A stretch of DNA of 64,000 bases from Streptomyces radicis (lineage in GTDB: Bacteria; Actinomycetota; Actinomycetes; Streptomycetales; Streptomycetaceae). Position numbers and translations under genes: made by a program. A model generated the notes under the pieces. The model did no database searches. It saw nothing but the letters and a program-made list of their open reading frames with translations, and was not told the origin of the DNA. This document shows positions 1 to 8,401 of the stretch, piece after piece; positions within the stretch are counted from its first letter, which is position 1, and every line of letters begins with the position of its first letter. The stretch lies in NCBI RefSeq assembly GCF_003626575.1, contig NZ_RBDY01000008.1:172032-236031 (forward strand), written 5' to 3'.

Positions 1-396
1 GGCCTTCTCGGCCTTCTCGTCCTTGGCCTCGGCCTCGGGCTTGTCGTTGGAGCCGGAGTCCGAGCCGGAGCCCGAGTCGTCGGAGTTGTCGGAGTCTTCG
101 GCCGGGGCGGCCGAGGGGCGCTCGGCGGGCTGGCCCGGCAGCGCGAGCGCGGTCTGCTGGCTGCCGAGGCCACTGGCGGCGGTGGTCGCGTCGGTGCCCT
201 GGAGGTTCGTGGTGAACGCCACGGGTGACGCGGTGCTCGAGGCCACGCGCTCGGGGGCCACGGGCGAGGCCGAGGCATCGCTCGGGACGAGCGAGACGGC
301 CACCGCGGCGGCCCCTGCGGCGGCGATGCCGGCGAGCGAGACCTTGCGGGCCGTGATCCGGCTCGTGCCGGAGGTCGGGGTGCGGGTCGCGGACAT
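1..396 (-). CDS. Secreted protein, N-terminal part (possible transglycosylase-type cell-wall protein)
   Basis: The gene runs off the left edge, so only the first 132 codons are present, in one open frame starting at ATG 396. The protein begins with a basic stretch, a hydrophobic Ala/Val-rich segment at about residues 20-40 and an ASA motif suggesting signal peptidase cleavage. It continues as a low-complexity Ser/Asp/Glu/Lys-rich linker (DSDNSDDSGSGSDSG) typical of the spacer before a wall-acting domain. AGAGG lies about 13 nt upstream. The N-terminus resembles Streptomyces secreted proteins with a C-terminal SLT transglycosylase domain, but the catalytic domain is outside the window, so the function is a guess. 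Export is well supported. Confidence 0.6.
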   Translation of the reverse strand, partial: MSATRTPTSGTSRITARKVSLAGIAAAGAAAVAVSLVPSDASASPVAPERVASSTASPVAFTTNLQGTDATTAASGLGSQQTALALPGQPAERPSAAPAEDSDNSDDSGSGSDSGSNDKPEAEAKDEKAEKA

Positions 397-453
397 GGAG
401 TCGCATACCTCTTCGGAGTGGGGGGAATTACCACAATCTGTGGATGCCAGCCA

Positions 454-482
454 TTCTTAGCGGGTGCCTCACCGGCGGACAA
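454..482 (-). promoter_or_regulatory. Housekeeping-type promoter for the leftward secreted protein
   Basis: Read leftward, TTGTCC (482-477) and TAAGAA (459-454) are separated by 17 nt. This fits a vegetative sigma factor promoter and implies a 5' leader of about 50 nt before ATG 396. No riboswitch-like fold is evident in so short a leader. Confidence 0.5.
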
Positions 483-805
483 AGGTGCGATCTACGGCCC
501 TCCCTCGGAGAGGCCGGGGCCGCCGCCCCCGCGACCCGCGCCAGCCGCGGCCTCCGCCTCCACCGGGACCGCTATCGCCCTTCGTATGTGGCGCTGGTCA
601 CGTGCGGTGGGTCACACTCTGGCCGCTGATTCCTTACACGCGGTGAGCGAGACGTTGCCTTGCCGCGGGGTGGCGATCCGCAGATGCGGGGTGATGCGCG
701 CCAGCGATGCGCGGATGCCATGGGAACCAGCCGTTTCACCGGCATCCGCGGATGGGCGCGCCCGCCTGGGGTAGCCAACCGGTGGTGCCGAGCGAAAGGC
801 CGCCC
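483..805. other. Intergenic stretch without a recognisable gene
   Basis: Between the leftward promoter and the next rightward gene I see no convincing coding sequence. Open frames here are short, mutually overlapping and lack ribosome binding sites. It contains GGTCAC twice (about 596-615) and a short ATGCGCG repeat near 690-720. No terminator or RNA gene was recognised. Confidence 0.5.
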
Positions 806-1336
806 ATGGACCCGCTCATCTCATCCCCGCGCGCCGCGGTCGCCCTGACCGGCGAGGTCGCGCGCCCCGCGCTCCTGACCGTCGACGACCTCGTCGACTC
901 CGCCGCGTGGCCCGTCCACCACGCCGAAGTGACGTTTCTCTGCTCGACCAGCGGGGCCCGGCGGCACCGTTTCTCGGGGCCCGCGCTGCACGACGTGGTG
1001 CTCTCGGCCGCGCCCGCGTTCCCCTCGGGGCGCCGCAAGGACCGGACGCGCTTCCTGCTGGTGGTCGCCGGGGCGGACGGCCATGTGGCCGTGCTGTCCT
1101 GGGCGGAGATCGACCCCGACTTCGCCGGGTCCGCCGTGCTGCTCGCCACGCACGCCGACGGCAGCTCGCTCGCCGGGCCCGGGCCGCAGCTTGTCGTCCC
1201 CGGGGACCGTTACGGCGCCCGCTGCGTCAGCCGCGTCGGCCGGGTCGGCGTCCACCGGGCCGGGGCGGACACGGGGGATCAGGGCGAGCGGCGCGGTCCC
1301 GCGACCACGAGCCCCATCGGGCGGCGCGCGTCGTGA
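806..1336 (+). CDS. Sulfite-oxidase-fold (molybdopterin oxidoreductase-like) small protein
   Basis: This 176-residue protein starts at ATG 806, preceded by GAAAGG. The opening (VALTGEVARPALLTVDDL) and the block FLCSTSGARRHRFSGPALHDVV match the pattern of the oxidoreductase molybdopterin-binding (SUOX) fold. The second half holds DGHVAVLSWAEIDPDF and a region leading to LVVPGDRYGARCVS. It is much shorter than true sulfite oxidases and has no dimerisation domain or signal peptide, so cofactor binding and activity are uncertain. The last 35 or so residues (Gly/Arg/Thr-rich) look degenerate compared with homologues I know, which usually end soon after the RYVS-like motif. A late frameshift extending the C-terminus is possible. 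Confidence 0.65.
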   Translation: MDPLISSPRAAVALTGEVARPALLTVDDLVDSAAWPVHHAEVTFLCSTSGARRHRFSGPALHDVVLSAAPAFPSGRRKDRTRFLLVVAGADGHVAVLSWAEIDPDFAGSAVLLATHADGSSLAGPGPQLVVPGDRYGARCVSRVGRVGVHRAGADTGDQGERRGPATTSPIGRRAS

Positions 1337-1465
1337 CGGAGGTGGTCGCGGGCGCCCGCGCAGAGCCCTTCGACGCCGCGGCTCCGGCGGCGTCTTCCGG
1401 ATCGAGGGGCGCGGGGCGGCGGTGGTGCGCGGGAGTGCGCGCCGTCACGCGCTAGCATCGGCCGC

Positions 1466-1492
1466 GTGCTGCGAGTGACCGACGATCGGTGA
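1466..1492 (+). CDS. Possible leaderless 8-codon upstream ORF
   Basis: A TAGCAT -10 element (1453-1458) lies seven bases before GTG 1466, the geometry of a leaderless start. The frame encodes MLRVTDDR, and its TGA overlaps the GTG of the following membrane protein gene (GTGA). This would allow termination-reinitiation coupling. No homology supports it, so it remains a positional inference. Confidence 0.3.
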   Translation: MLRVTDDR

Positions 1493-2517
1493 GCCGGGGG
1501 AGGCGGGCTCGGGGCGAGCGACGGGCCGGAAGACGCTGGTGGTGGCTGGTGACCGCGGCGTTGATCACGGTCGGCCTGCTGGTCGCCGTCTCACGTCGGG
1601 GCGAGCTCGGCGACGCCTGGCACCTCCTGACGCATGTGAGCCCTCAGAAGGCGGCCGTCGCGCTGCTCTGCGAGGCCGCGTCCCTCCTGTGCCTTGCCGC
1701 GCTGCAACGGTGGCTGCTCGCCACCGGAGGCGTGCGGCTGTCGTTGGCCACCATGACGCCCCTGGAGCTGGGAGCCAACGCGATGGCGGGCGCCGTGCCG
1801 GGCGGGGCCGCCTTCGGCGCCGCATGGCTCTACCGCCAGTTCCGCCGCCGAGGCGCCGACCAGGCCCTGACCGCGACGACCCTGGCGATGGCGGGCGCGT
1901 TCTCCGCGATGGCCCTGCTGCTCATCATGGTGCTCGGCGCGCTCACGGCCGGGTCCCGCGGCCCGGGGGCGCTGCTGCTTCGGGTGGTCGCGGTGCTCGC
2001 GCTCGTGGCCCTTGGCGCCGTCCTCCTGCTGCGCATCGCCGCCGTCCGCCGGGCCGTCAGCCGCGGCTGCCGCAGGACCGAGGCCAGGTTCGGCCGGATC
2101 GGGAAGGCCGACGCGGCGCTGCGGCGCGTGGTGCGCCAGGCCAGAGCGGTGCAGCCCGGCGTGCGGCCCTGGCTGTGGCCGAGCGCGCTGGCCGTGCTCA
2201 ACTGGGCCTTCGACGCGGCATGCCTGGTGGCCAGCCTGTGGGCACTCGACATCCCGGTGCCATGGCAGGGCGTGCTGCTCGCCTACGGCCTGGTCCAGAT
2301 CCCCGGCAGCCTCCGCCTGACCCCGGGCGGCGTCGGCATCGTCGAGGCCGGGCTGACCGGCCTGCTCGTGGTCTACGGCCTGCCGACGAGCCAGGCGTTC
2401 GCCGGTGCCCTGCTCTACCGCATCTGGAACTACTGGCTCCTCCAGCCCATCGGCTGGGCCTGCTGGGCCGCGATCACCTTCCGCAACCGGCGCTCCGCGC
2501 CCCCGCCGGAGGGGTGA
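1489..2517 (+). CDS. Flippase-like integral membrane protein (UPF0104 / LPG synthase TM family)
   Basis: This 342-residue polytopic membrane protein has a basic N-terminus and about eight hydrophobic segments. Family hallmarks include an early ELGANAMAGAVPGG segment and the late RLTPGGVGIVEAGLTGLL motif (about residues 275-295), typical of the lysylphosphatidylglycerol synthase transmembrane region (UPF0104). The soluble aminoacyl-transferase domain of MprF is absent, so this is a stand-alone flippase-like protein, probably acting on an unknown lipid-linked substrate. GTG 1489 is the only plausible start in frame, because a stop lies at 1453. It has no own Shine-Dalgarno but overlaps a possible 8-codon ORF. 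It converges with sdaA, with 37 nt between stops. Confidence 0.8.
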   Translation: MSRGRRARGERRAGRRWWWLVTAALITVGLLVAVSRRGELGDAWHLLTHVSPQKAAVALLCEAASLLCLAALQRWLLATGGVRLSLATMTPLELGANAMAGAVPGGAAFGAAWLYRQFRRRGADQALTATTLAMAGAFSAMALLLIMVLGALTAGSRGPGALLLRVVAVLALVALGAVLLLRIAAVRRAVSRGCRRTEARFGRIGKADAALRRVVRQARAVQPGVRPWLWPSALAVLNWAFDAACLVASLWALDIPVPWQGVLLAYGLVQIPGSLRLTPGGVGIVEAGLTGLLVVYGLPTSQAFAGALLYRIWNYWLLQPIGWACWAAITFRNRRSAPPPEG

Positions 2518-2554
2518 CCGACCGGTCGCCGTGCCCGCCGCCGGGGGCGGTTTC

Positions 2555-3937
2555 TCAGCACTCGATGATGTTGACCGCGAGCCCGCCGCGGGCCGTTTCC
2601 TTGTATTTGACCGACATGTCAGCACCGGTCTCCTTCATCGTGCGGATCGCCTGGTCGAGCGACACATGGTGGCGGCCGTCCCCGCGCAGGGCCAGGCGGG
2701 CCGCGGTGATCGCCTTCACGGCGGCCATGCCGTTGCGTTCGATGCACGGGATCTGGACCAGGCCGCCGACCGGGTCGCACGTCAGGCCGAGGTTGTGCTC
2801 GATGCCGATCTCGGCGGCGTTCTCGACCTGTTCGGGCGAGCCGCCGAGCACCTCGGCCAGGCCGCCGGCGGCCATCGAGCAGGCCGAGCCCACCTCGCCC
2901 TGGCAGCCGACCTCGGCGCCCGAGATGGAGGCGTTCTCCTTGAACAGCATCCCGATCGCCGAGGCCGCGAGCAGGAACCTGACCACGCCGTCCTCGTCGG
3001 CGCCCGGCACATGGTCCAGGTAGTGGCGGATCACCGCGGGGATGATGCCCGCGGCGCCGTTGGTGGGGGCGGTCACGACGCGGCCGCCCGCGGCGTTCTC
3101 CTCGTTGACCGCCATCGCGTGCAGCGTCGCCCACTCGAGCGCCCGGTCCCCGCCGCCGCCCTCCGCGCGCAGCCGCCGGGCCGAGGCCGCGGCGCGGCGG
3201 CGCACCCTGAGGCCGCCGGGCAGCACGCCCTCCTCGCGCAGGCCGCGTTCCACGCAGTCGCGCATCACGGCCCAGATCCGCAGCAGCCCGGCGCGGATCT
3301 CGTCGTCGGTGCGCCAGGAGCGTTCGTTCTCCAGCATCAACGCCGAGACCGAGAGGCCCGTCTCGCGGGTCAGCCGCAGGAGCTCGTCGCCCGTGCGGAA
3401 GGGGTGGCGCAGCGCCGTGTCGTCCAGCCGGACGCGGTCGGCGCCCACCGCGTCCTCGTCCACGACGAAGCCGCCGCCGACCGAGTAGTACGTCCTGGCG
3501 AGCAACGTCAGGCCCTCCGCGTCGTCGGCGCGCAGGGTCATGCCGTTGGCGTGGTAGGGCAGCGCGCGGCGCCGGTGGAGCACCAGGTCGGTGTCGGGGT
3601 CGAACGGCACGACGTGCGCGTCGCCGACCTCGGCGCCGAGCAGCCGCAGCCGCCGGGTGGCGTGGACGCGCGCCACCTCGTCGTCGGCGCGCGTCACGTC
3701 CACGGTGTCGGGGGCGTGGCCCTCGAGGCCGAGCAGCACGGCCTTGGGGGTGCCATGGCCGTGCCCGGTCGCGCCGAGCGAGCCGAACAGCTCCACCCTG
3801 ACGGCGGCGGTGTGCGCCAGCAGCCCCTCGTTCTTCAGCCGCCGGGCGAACATCCGGGCCGCCCGCATCGGGCCGACCGTGTGCGAGCTCGAAGGGCCGA
3901 TGCCGATGGAGAACAGGTCGAAGGCGGAGAGGGCCAC
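2555..3937 (-). CDS. sdaA: L-serine ammonia-lyase (iron-sulfur, single chain)
   Basis: It deaminates L-serine to pyruvate and ammonia. The 460-residue product fits the single-chain bacterial enzyme, with a beta domain opening [15 protein letters not shown] (SSSHT at 16-20) and an alpha domain with conserved cysteines in [24 protein letters not shown] and the C-terminal NIIEC, which hold the catalytic 4Fe-4S cluster in this family. The start is GTG 3937, eight bases after the gcvH stop; longer frames upstream would run through gcvH. It is the last gene of gcvT-gcvH-sdaA behind a glycine riboswitch. The context suggests that excess glycine is turned into serine and then drained to pyruvate. Confidence 0.95.
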   Translation of the reverse strand: MALSAFDLFSIGIGPSSSHTVGPMRAARMFARRLKNEGLLAHTAAVRVELFGSLGATGHGHGTPKAVLLGLEGHAPDTVDVTRADDEVARVHATRRLRLLGAEVGDAHVVPFDPDTDLVLHRRRALPYHANGMTLRADDAEGLTLLARTYYSVGGGFVVDEDAVGADRVRLDDTALRHPFRTGDELLRLTRETGLSVSALMLENERSWRTDDEIRAGLLRIWAVMRDCVERGLREEGVLPGGLRVRRRAAASARRLRAEGGGGDRALEWATLHAMAVNEENAAGGRVVTAPTNGAAGIIPAVIRHYLDHVPGADEDGVVRFLLAASAIGMLFKENASISGAEVGCQGEVGSACSMAAGGLAEVLGGSPEQVENAAEIGIEHNLGLTCDPVGGLVQIPCIERNGMAAVKAITAARLALRGDGRHHVSLDQAIRTMKETGADMSVKYKETARGGLAVNIIEC

Positions 3938-3944
3938 GGCCGGA

Positions 3945-4331
3945 TCACTCGCTGGTGAAGTCGGTGTACTCGGCGGCGGACAGCAGGTCGGCGGGCTCGC
4001 CCGCGGCGGGGTCGAGCCGCACCCGGAACAGCCAACCGGCATCGTACGGGGCGGAGTTGACCAACGCGGGGTCGTCGACCACGTTCTGGTTGACCTCGGT
4101 GACCTCGCCGGTGACGGGGGAGTAGAGGTCGCTGACCGACTTGGTCGACTCGAGCTCGCCACACGTCTCGCCCGCGCTCACCGTCGATCCGGTCTCGGGG
4201 AGCTGCACGAAGACGACGTCGCCCAGCGCGTCGGCGGCGAACTCGGTGATGCCGACCGTGGCCACGCCGTCCTCGACGGCGGAGAGCCACTCGTGCTCCT
4301 TGCTGTAACGCAGCTGCTCGGGGGTGCTCAT
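3945..4331 (-). CDS. gcvH: Glycine cleavage system H protein
   Basis: This 128-residue lipoyl carrier shuttles the aminomethyl group between the P, T and L proteins of the glycine cleavage system. The lipoylation motif [15 protein letters not shown] is present with Lys64, and the N-terminus SKEHEWLSA is typical. It lies between gcvT (51 nt upstream) and sdaA (7 nt downstream). The glyA gene that I remember next to gcvH in S. coelicolor is not here. The gcvP gene is also absent from this operon and presumably lies elsewhere. Confidence 0.96.
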   Translation of the reverse strand: MSTPEQLRYSKEHEWLSAVEDGVATVGITEFAADALGDVVFVQLPETGSTVSAGETCGELESTKSVSDLYSPVTGEVTEVNQNVVDDPALVNSAPYDAGWLFRVRLDPAAGEPADLLSAAEYTDFTSE

Positions 4332-4382
4332 GACGGTGATCTTCTCCTGATCCGGGGGGAGGGGTGGTGGGCGGTGACGACG

Positions 4383-5549
4383 TCACGTGGCGCGGGCGTA
4401 GAACGGCAGCGCCACCACGTCGTGCGGCTCGACGGTGCCGCGGATGTCCACGCCGACGCCCTCGGTGCCGGGCGCGGCGTGCTCGGGGCTGACATAGGCC
4501 ATCGCGATGGGACGGCCCAGGGTGGGCGAGGGCGCTCCCGAGGTGACCTCGCCGATGACGGCGCCCGAGGCGTCGACCACGGGGTAGCCCGAGCGCGGCA
4601 CGCGGCGGCCGCGGGCGATCAGGCCGACCAGGGTGCGCGGCGGGTGCGACGCGGCGCGGGCGGCGGCGGCCTCGAGGGGGCCGCGGCCGACGAAGTCGCC
4701 CGGCTTGTCGAGCTTGACGACCCGGCCGAGACCGGCGTCGAACGGGGTGGTGGCGGTGGTCAGTTCGTTGCCGTAGAGGGGCATGCCCGCCTCGAGGCGC
4801 AACGTGTCGCGGCACGCGAGGCCGCAGGGGACCAGACCGTCATCGCGCCCGGCCTCGGTGAGCGCGTGCCACAGCGGCTCGGCGTCGCCCGGGGCGCAGA
4901 ACAGCTCGAACCCGTCCTCCCCGGTGTATCCGGTGCGGGCGATCAGCGCCCGGCGCCCGGCGACCGTGCCGGGCAGACCGGTGTAGTACTTCAGCCCCGG
5001 CAGGTCGGCGTCGGTCAGGCGGCCCAGGATCGCGGGCGAGGCCGGGCCCTGCACGGCGAGCAGCGCGTAGGCGTCCCGGTCGTCCCGAACGTTCGCGTCG
5101 AACCCCGCGCCGCGCTCGGTCAGGGCGGCAAGAACGGTGGCGGCGTTGGCCGCGTTGGCGACGACGAGGTAGGTGTCGTCGGCCAGCCGGTAGACGATGA
5201 GGTCGTCCAGGATGCCGCCGTTCGCGTCGCAGATCATGGTGTAGCGGGCGCGGCCCACGCGCAGCGCGCCCAGGCGGCCGACCAGCGCGTGGTCGAGCAG
5301 GTCGCCCGCGGCGGGACCCTCGACGGTGACCTCGCCCATGTGTGACAGGTCGAAGAGGCCCGCGGCGGTCCGCACGGCCTGGTGCTCGGCGCGTTCGCTG
5401 CCGTAGCGCAGCGGCATCGACCAGCCCGCGAAGTCGGTCATGGTGGCGCCGAGTGCGCGGTGGACGGCGCCGAGGGCCGTGGTGCGGGGGGCGTGCGCGG
5501 TGCGGGGCGTGCGGGGGGCGCGGGGCGCGTCAGGGGTGTCTTCCGTCAT
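4383..5549 (-). CDS. gcvT: Aminomethyltransferase (glycine cleavage T protein)
   Basis: It transfers the methylene carbon of H-protein-bound aminomethyl to tetrahydrofolate, releasing ammonia. The 388-residue product has family motifs DFAGWSMPLRYGSERAEHQAVR, split here as DFAGWSMPLRYG and EHQAVR, then LFDLSHMGEV, TGYTGEDGFELF and a C-terminal beta-barrel. ATG 5549 is chosen because GGAG lies 7 nt upstream and the family core begins soon after. An in-frame ATG at 5570 would add seven residues. Residues 5-25 are a Pro/Arg/Ala-rich extension. It is the first gene of the leftward operon, directly behind the glycine riboswitch. Confidence 0.95.
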   Translation of the reverse strand: MTEDTPDAPRAPRTPRTAHAPRTTALGAVHRALGATMTDFAGWSMPLRYGSERAEHQAVRTAAGLFDLSHMGEVTVEGPAAGDLLDHALVGRLGALRVGRARYTMICDANGGILDDLIVYRLADDTYLVVANAANAATVLAALTERGAGFDANVRDDRDAYALLAVQGPASPAILGRLTDADLPGLKYYTGLPGTVAGRRALIARTGYTGEDGFELFCAPGDAEPLWHALTEAGRDDGLVPCGLACRDTLRLEAGMPLYGNELTTATTPFDAGLGRVVKLDKPGDFVGRGPLEAAAARAASHPPRTLVGLIARGRRVPRSGYPVVDASGAVIGEVTSGAPSPTLGRPIAMAYVSPEHAAPGTEGVGVDIRGTVEPHDVVALPFYARAT

Positions 5550-5585
5550 GGGCTCGCTCCAGAAGGGCATGGTCAAGGGCGGCAG

Positions 5586-5796
5586 CGCCCTCCCCATCTG
5601 TCATCGGCACCTGAGAGGTTCGCCACGACCCGCGCGGGGCCGGTGGCTTGCACCGTGGGTGGGGCCCGCCGGGGTCAGGCGGCCGGCCCGCTTTTCAGAT
5701 GTGCCTCCCGCGCGCGGTATAGGGGGCCTGAGAGATTCAAGGGAGGTCTTGCTCCTTCGGCGCCCCGGTGCATGGACCGGGGACTCTCCCGCGCGT
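5586..5796 (-). promoter_or_regulatory. Tandem glycine riboswitch
   Basis: Read leftward, aptamer 1 (about 5796-5703) contains CGGGAGAGTCC, then CGCCGAAGGAGCAAG, then GAATCTCTCAGGC. These match the conserved core of the gcvT RNA family. The linker CATCTGAAAAGCGG leads into aptamer 2 (about 5700-5588) with GGTGCAAGCC, CCTCTCAGGTGCC and GACAGATGGGGAGG. Two adjacent aptamers ahead of gcvT are the standard arrangement. In this family glycine binding turns on catabolic genes. No U-rich terminator is visible between the second aptamer and gcvT, so control may be at translation or through Rho. Confidence 0.93.
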
Positions 5797-6021
5797 GGTC
5801 GAACGGCCGTTATGCGGTTGTGGTGCGTGGTGAAACAGGGTGATACGGGGTGTCGCTGGCACATCATCGCATGAACGGCGGTGGCTGTGGACAACGGGCG
5901 GGGGTCGGGGGCGGGCAGCCGTTAGGGTTCCCACTGCGGCGATCCGGCCGTGCTGATCCGATCGCCGTGGCCGGACCGCGGTGGCCGGACTTGGTATGTG
6001 ACGAGATGGTGGTCGAGCGAG

Positions 6022-6789
6022 ATGAGCGTTCCACGGCAGGGCCCGGGCTTCGGGGGCGGCTGGCCGAGCAACGAGCTGGAGGAGACCCTGGCGGCCGTGC
6101 TGGGCGCCAAGGACGCCGGGCCCCGGGTCCTCGAGGTGCTGGGGCGCAGCAGCCTCTGGATACCCCTGCCCGAGGGCGGCGGCCCCGCGAGCCGCACCCT
6201 CGACCTGCCGACCGTCGACCTGTACGGCGGGGTGTTCGTCCCGGTGTTCAGCTCCGCCGAGCAGCTGCATCTGGCCGGTGCCTCGCACCTGCCGTTCAGC
6301 GTGGCGCCCTCGCGTGACTTCGCCCGCGGGCTGCCGCCCCAGGTCGGCATCGCGGTGAACCCAGGGGGCACCGTCGGCATACCCCTGCCTCCCGCGGCCG
6401 TCGCGCAGCTGTGCCGCACCACCCCGGGGCGGCGCACGCCGGGCGTGCCCACCGGCGCGCGGATGCGGCTGTTCCAGCCCGACTGGCAGGACGAGCCGAT
6501 GGACTTCCTGCGCACCGCGGCCACCGAGCTGGCCGCCCTGGGGCTCGTGCGGACGGCCAGGCGCGGCCTGGCCAGCACGGAGGGCGGCCCGCCCTCGCTG
6601 TTCCTCGGCGTGGAGCTGGACCGGGTCGACCCGGACGTCCAGCAGGCGGTGAACGGCGCGTTGGGGCGCGCCCTGGCCGCCTGCCCCGTGGTCTGGCCGG
6701 TGCAGCTCATCCTGCTGGATGCCGCGGACGATCCGGTGGTGGACTGGTTGCGGGAGTGTGTGAAGCCCTTCTACTCGCGGGACGCCTAA
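6022..6789 (+). CDS. SseB-family (enhanced serine sensitivity) protein 1
   Basis: This 255-residue cytosolic protein has an SseB N-terminal domain (ELEETLAAVLG, then RSSLWIPLPEGG and VFVPVFSSAEQL) and a C-terminal SseB domain (LFLGVELDRVD, ending DWLRECVKPFYSRDA). SseB proteins are named for an E. coli serine-sensitivity phenotype, and their biochemical role is unknown. Start ATG 6022 follows GAGCGAG; GTG 5998 is an alternative. A TAGGGT -10 at 5923-5928 could promote it. It is divergent from the riboswitch-controlled gcv-sdaA operon and followed by a second SseB gene, so serine/glycine homeostasis is a reasonable contextual guess. Confidence 0.82.
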   Translation: MSVPRQGPGFGGGWPSNELEETLAAVLGAKDAGPRVLEVLGRSSLWIPLPEGGGPASRTLDLPTVDLYGGVFVPVFSSAEQLHLAGASHLPFSVAPSRDFARGLPPQVGIAVNPGGTVGIPLPPAAVAQLCRTTPGRRTPGVPTGARMRLFQPDWQDEPMDFLRTAATELAALGLVRTARRGLASTEGGPPSLFLGVELDRVDPDVQQAVNGALGRALAACPVVWPVQLILLDAADDPVVDWLRECVKPFYSRDA

Positions 6790-6854
6790 GCCGGTGCCGT
6801 GACGGGCATGTGAGGGGAGGTTGGCGGGCGCGGCGCGAGGAGGTCAGGTTCGAG

Positions 6855-7628
6855 GTGAGCGCGGGAGAAGGCGTCGAGGCTCTGCTGCCCCGGATCACCC
6901 CCGACCGCCTCGACGCCTACGAGGAGTTGCTTGCCGCGCTCGCCGAGAGCCAGGTGTGGATGCTGCTGTGGCACGGCGGTCCCGGGGAGCCCGAGGCGCA
7001 GTACGGCAGCGTCGAGGTGGAGGGCCACGGGTACGCGCCCTGCGTCACCTCCGAGCGCGAGCTGCGCGAGAGCGGCTGGACCCGCAGCCACGAGGTGGTC
7101 GGCGGCCGGGACATCGCCGCCGCGCTCTACCCCGAGCACTGGGGACTGTGGCTCAACCCCCATGCCCCCGGCGGCGGTCTCGGCATCCCCTGGCTCGACC
7201 TGCGCCGCATCGCGGGCGGCCTCGACCGGCTCCCCGCGGGGCCCCTGGTGATCAGCGAGCCCAGCATCCGCGCCGACGCGTTCTACGAGCGCCTCACCCT
7301 GCACGCCCGGCGCACGCCGGTGCTGCGCAGTCTGCGCCGTGCCTGGGTGCGCCCGGCGGTGGGCCCTGCGTATCTGGTGATCGGCCTCGAGGTGGACGAG
7401 CCCGGCGAGCGCACCGCCCGGGCCGTGCGGCACATGATGCGGCAGGCGATCGCCGCCGTGCCGGACGGGCTGCCGGTGGGCACGGTCGCGATGGCGGACG
7501 CGTTCGACCCTGTCGCGATGTGGCTGCGGGCCAACGCCCGCCCGTTCTACGACCGCGACGGGATCCACCGCTCCGGCCCCGGCCCGGCGGCCCGCCCGCA
7601 CGGATACGGCTACCCCGGGCCCTACTGA
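6855..7628 (+). CDS. SseB-family protein 2
   Basis: This 257-residue paralogue of the preceding gene has VEALLPRITPDRLDAYEELL, the strand pattern SQVWMLLWHG, an HWGLWLNPHAPGG segment and the family C-terminus MWLRANARPFYDRDG. The last 25 residues are Gly/Pro/His/Tyr-rich. GTG 6855 is preferred because GAGGAGG lies 11 nt upstream and homologues begin near here. GTG 6810 is a possible earlier start. The 65-nt gap to sseB1 suggests one transcript. The molecular function is unknown. Confidence 0.78.
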   Translation: MSAGEGVEALLPRITPDRLDAYEELLAALAESQVWMLLWHGGPGEPEAQYGSVEVEGHGYAPCVTSERELRESGWTRSHEVVGGRDIAAALYPEHWGLWLNPHAPGGGLGIPWLDLRRIAGGLDRLPAGPLVISEPSIRADAFYERLTLHARRTPVLRSLRRAWVRPAVGPAYLVIGLEVDEPGERTARAVRHMMRQAIAAVPDGLPVGTVAMADAFDPVAMWLRANARPFYDRDGIHRSGPGPAARPHGYGYPGPY

Positions 7629-7734
7629 TCCCCGGCCCTCCTGACCTCCCGGCCCTCCTGACCTCCGCGGAGCCGGGCCGACGCCCCGGCGTTCCACGCC
7701 GTGGTCGGCGGCGGAGGCGGGCGCGCCCTGATCG

Positions 7735-7758
7735 GTTGCGGTGGCGTGAGGCGGGTAC
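7735..7758 (+). promoter_or_regulatory. SigB/SigH-type stress promoter upstream of dps
   Basis: GTTG (7735-7738), 14 nt, then GGGTAC (7753-7758) fits the Streptomyces SigB/SigH-like promoter pattern (GTTT-N14-16-GGGTAY). It lies about 70 nt upstream of the dps start. From established knowledge, dpsA of S. coelicolor is controlled by an osmotic/general-stress sigma factor. Confidence 0.55.
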
Positions 7759-7830
7759 CCGGTGCGGTGGCGCCACGCGTCGCCATCGACGCGTCGCCGG
7801 ACGCACGAGCTCCGAAAGGGGAGGCACCGC

Positions 7831-8304
7831 ATGTACGCCATCAAGAGCACACTGCCGGACGCCACGCTGAAGATCGTCGGGGAGGCGCTCCAGGGTGCGC
7901 TGGTGGACCTCATCGATCTCTCGCTGGTCGCCAAGCAGACCCACTGGAACATCGTCGGCGCCCGTTTCCGCTCGGTCCACCTCCAGCTCGACGAGGTGGT
8001 GGAGACCGCGCGGTCGCACTCCGACACGGTCGCCGAACGTGCCGCCGCCCTCGGCCTCTCCCCCGACGGCCGCGCCACCACGGTCGCGGCCCGCACGGGC
8101 ATTCCCGCGATCGCGGAGGGCTGGCAGAAGGACGACGAGGCCATCCGCACGATGGTCGACGCCCTCGGCGCGGTCATCCTCCGGACGCGTGAGCGCCTCG
8201 ACGAGGTCGGCCCCGTCGACACCGTCACCGAGGACGTGCTCATCCAGCTTACGAAGGAGCTGGAGAAGCACCACTGGATGTTCCAGGCCGAGAACGCCGG
8301 CTGA
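7831..8304 (+). CDS. dps: Dps-family DNA-protecting ferritin
   Basis: Dps dodecamers bind the nucleoid and oxidise ferrous iron with peroxide, protecting DNA in stress and stationary phase. The 157-residue protein carries the ferroxidase signature with His38 (QTHWN), His50 and Asp54 (RSVHLQLDE) and a downstream helix ARSHSDTVAERA. The C-terminal helix contains ELEKHHWMFQAE. The start is ATG 7831 after a strong AAAGGGGAGG. An upstream SigB/SigH-like promoter supports stress control. It is a single gene that converges with the pentapeptide gene. Confidence 0.95.
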   Translation: MYAIKSTLPDATLKIVGEALQGALVDLIDLSLVAKQTHWNIVGARFRSVHLQLDEVVETARSHSDTVAERAAALGLSPDGRATTVAARTGIPAIAEGWQKDDEAIRTMVDALGAVILRTRERLDEVGPVDTVTEDVLIQLTKELEKHHWMFQAENAG

Positions 8305-8401
8305 GGCCGAGTGGCCCGCGGCGGCCACCGCGGAACACCCCCGGAATCCCGCCGCCCGACCGGAACGGCTCCGGAACGTCCTGGGCGCCGAGGACCCGGG
8401 A

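Noticed and set aside
596..616. GGTCAC repeats as a Crp or nuclear-receptor-like operator
   Set aside because: They are direct, not inverted, and spacing does not match the Streptomyces Crp consensus.
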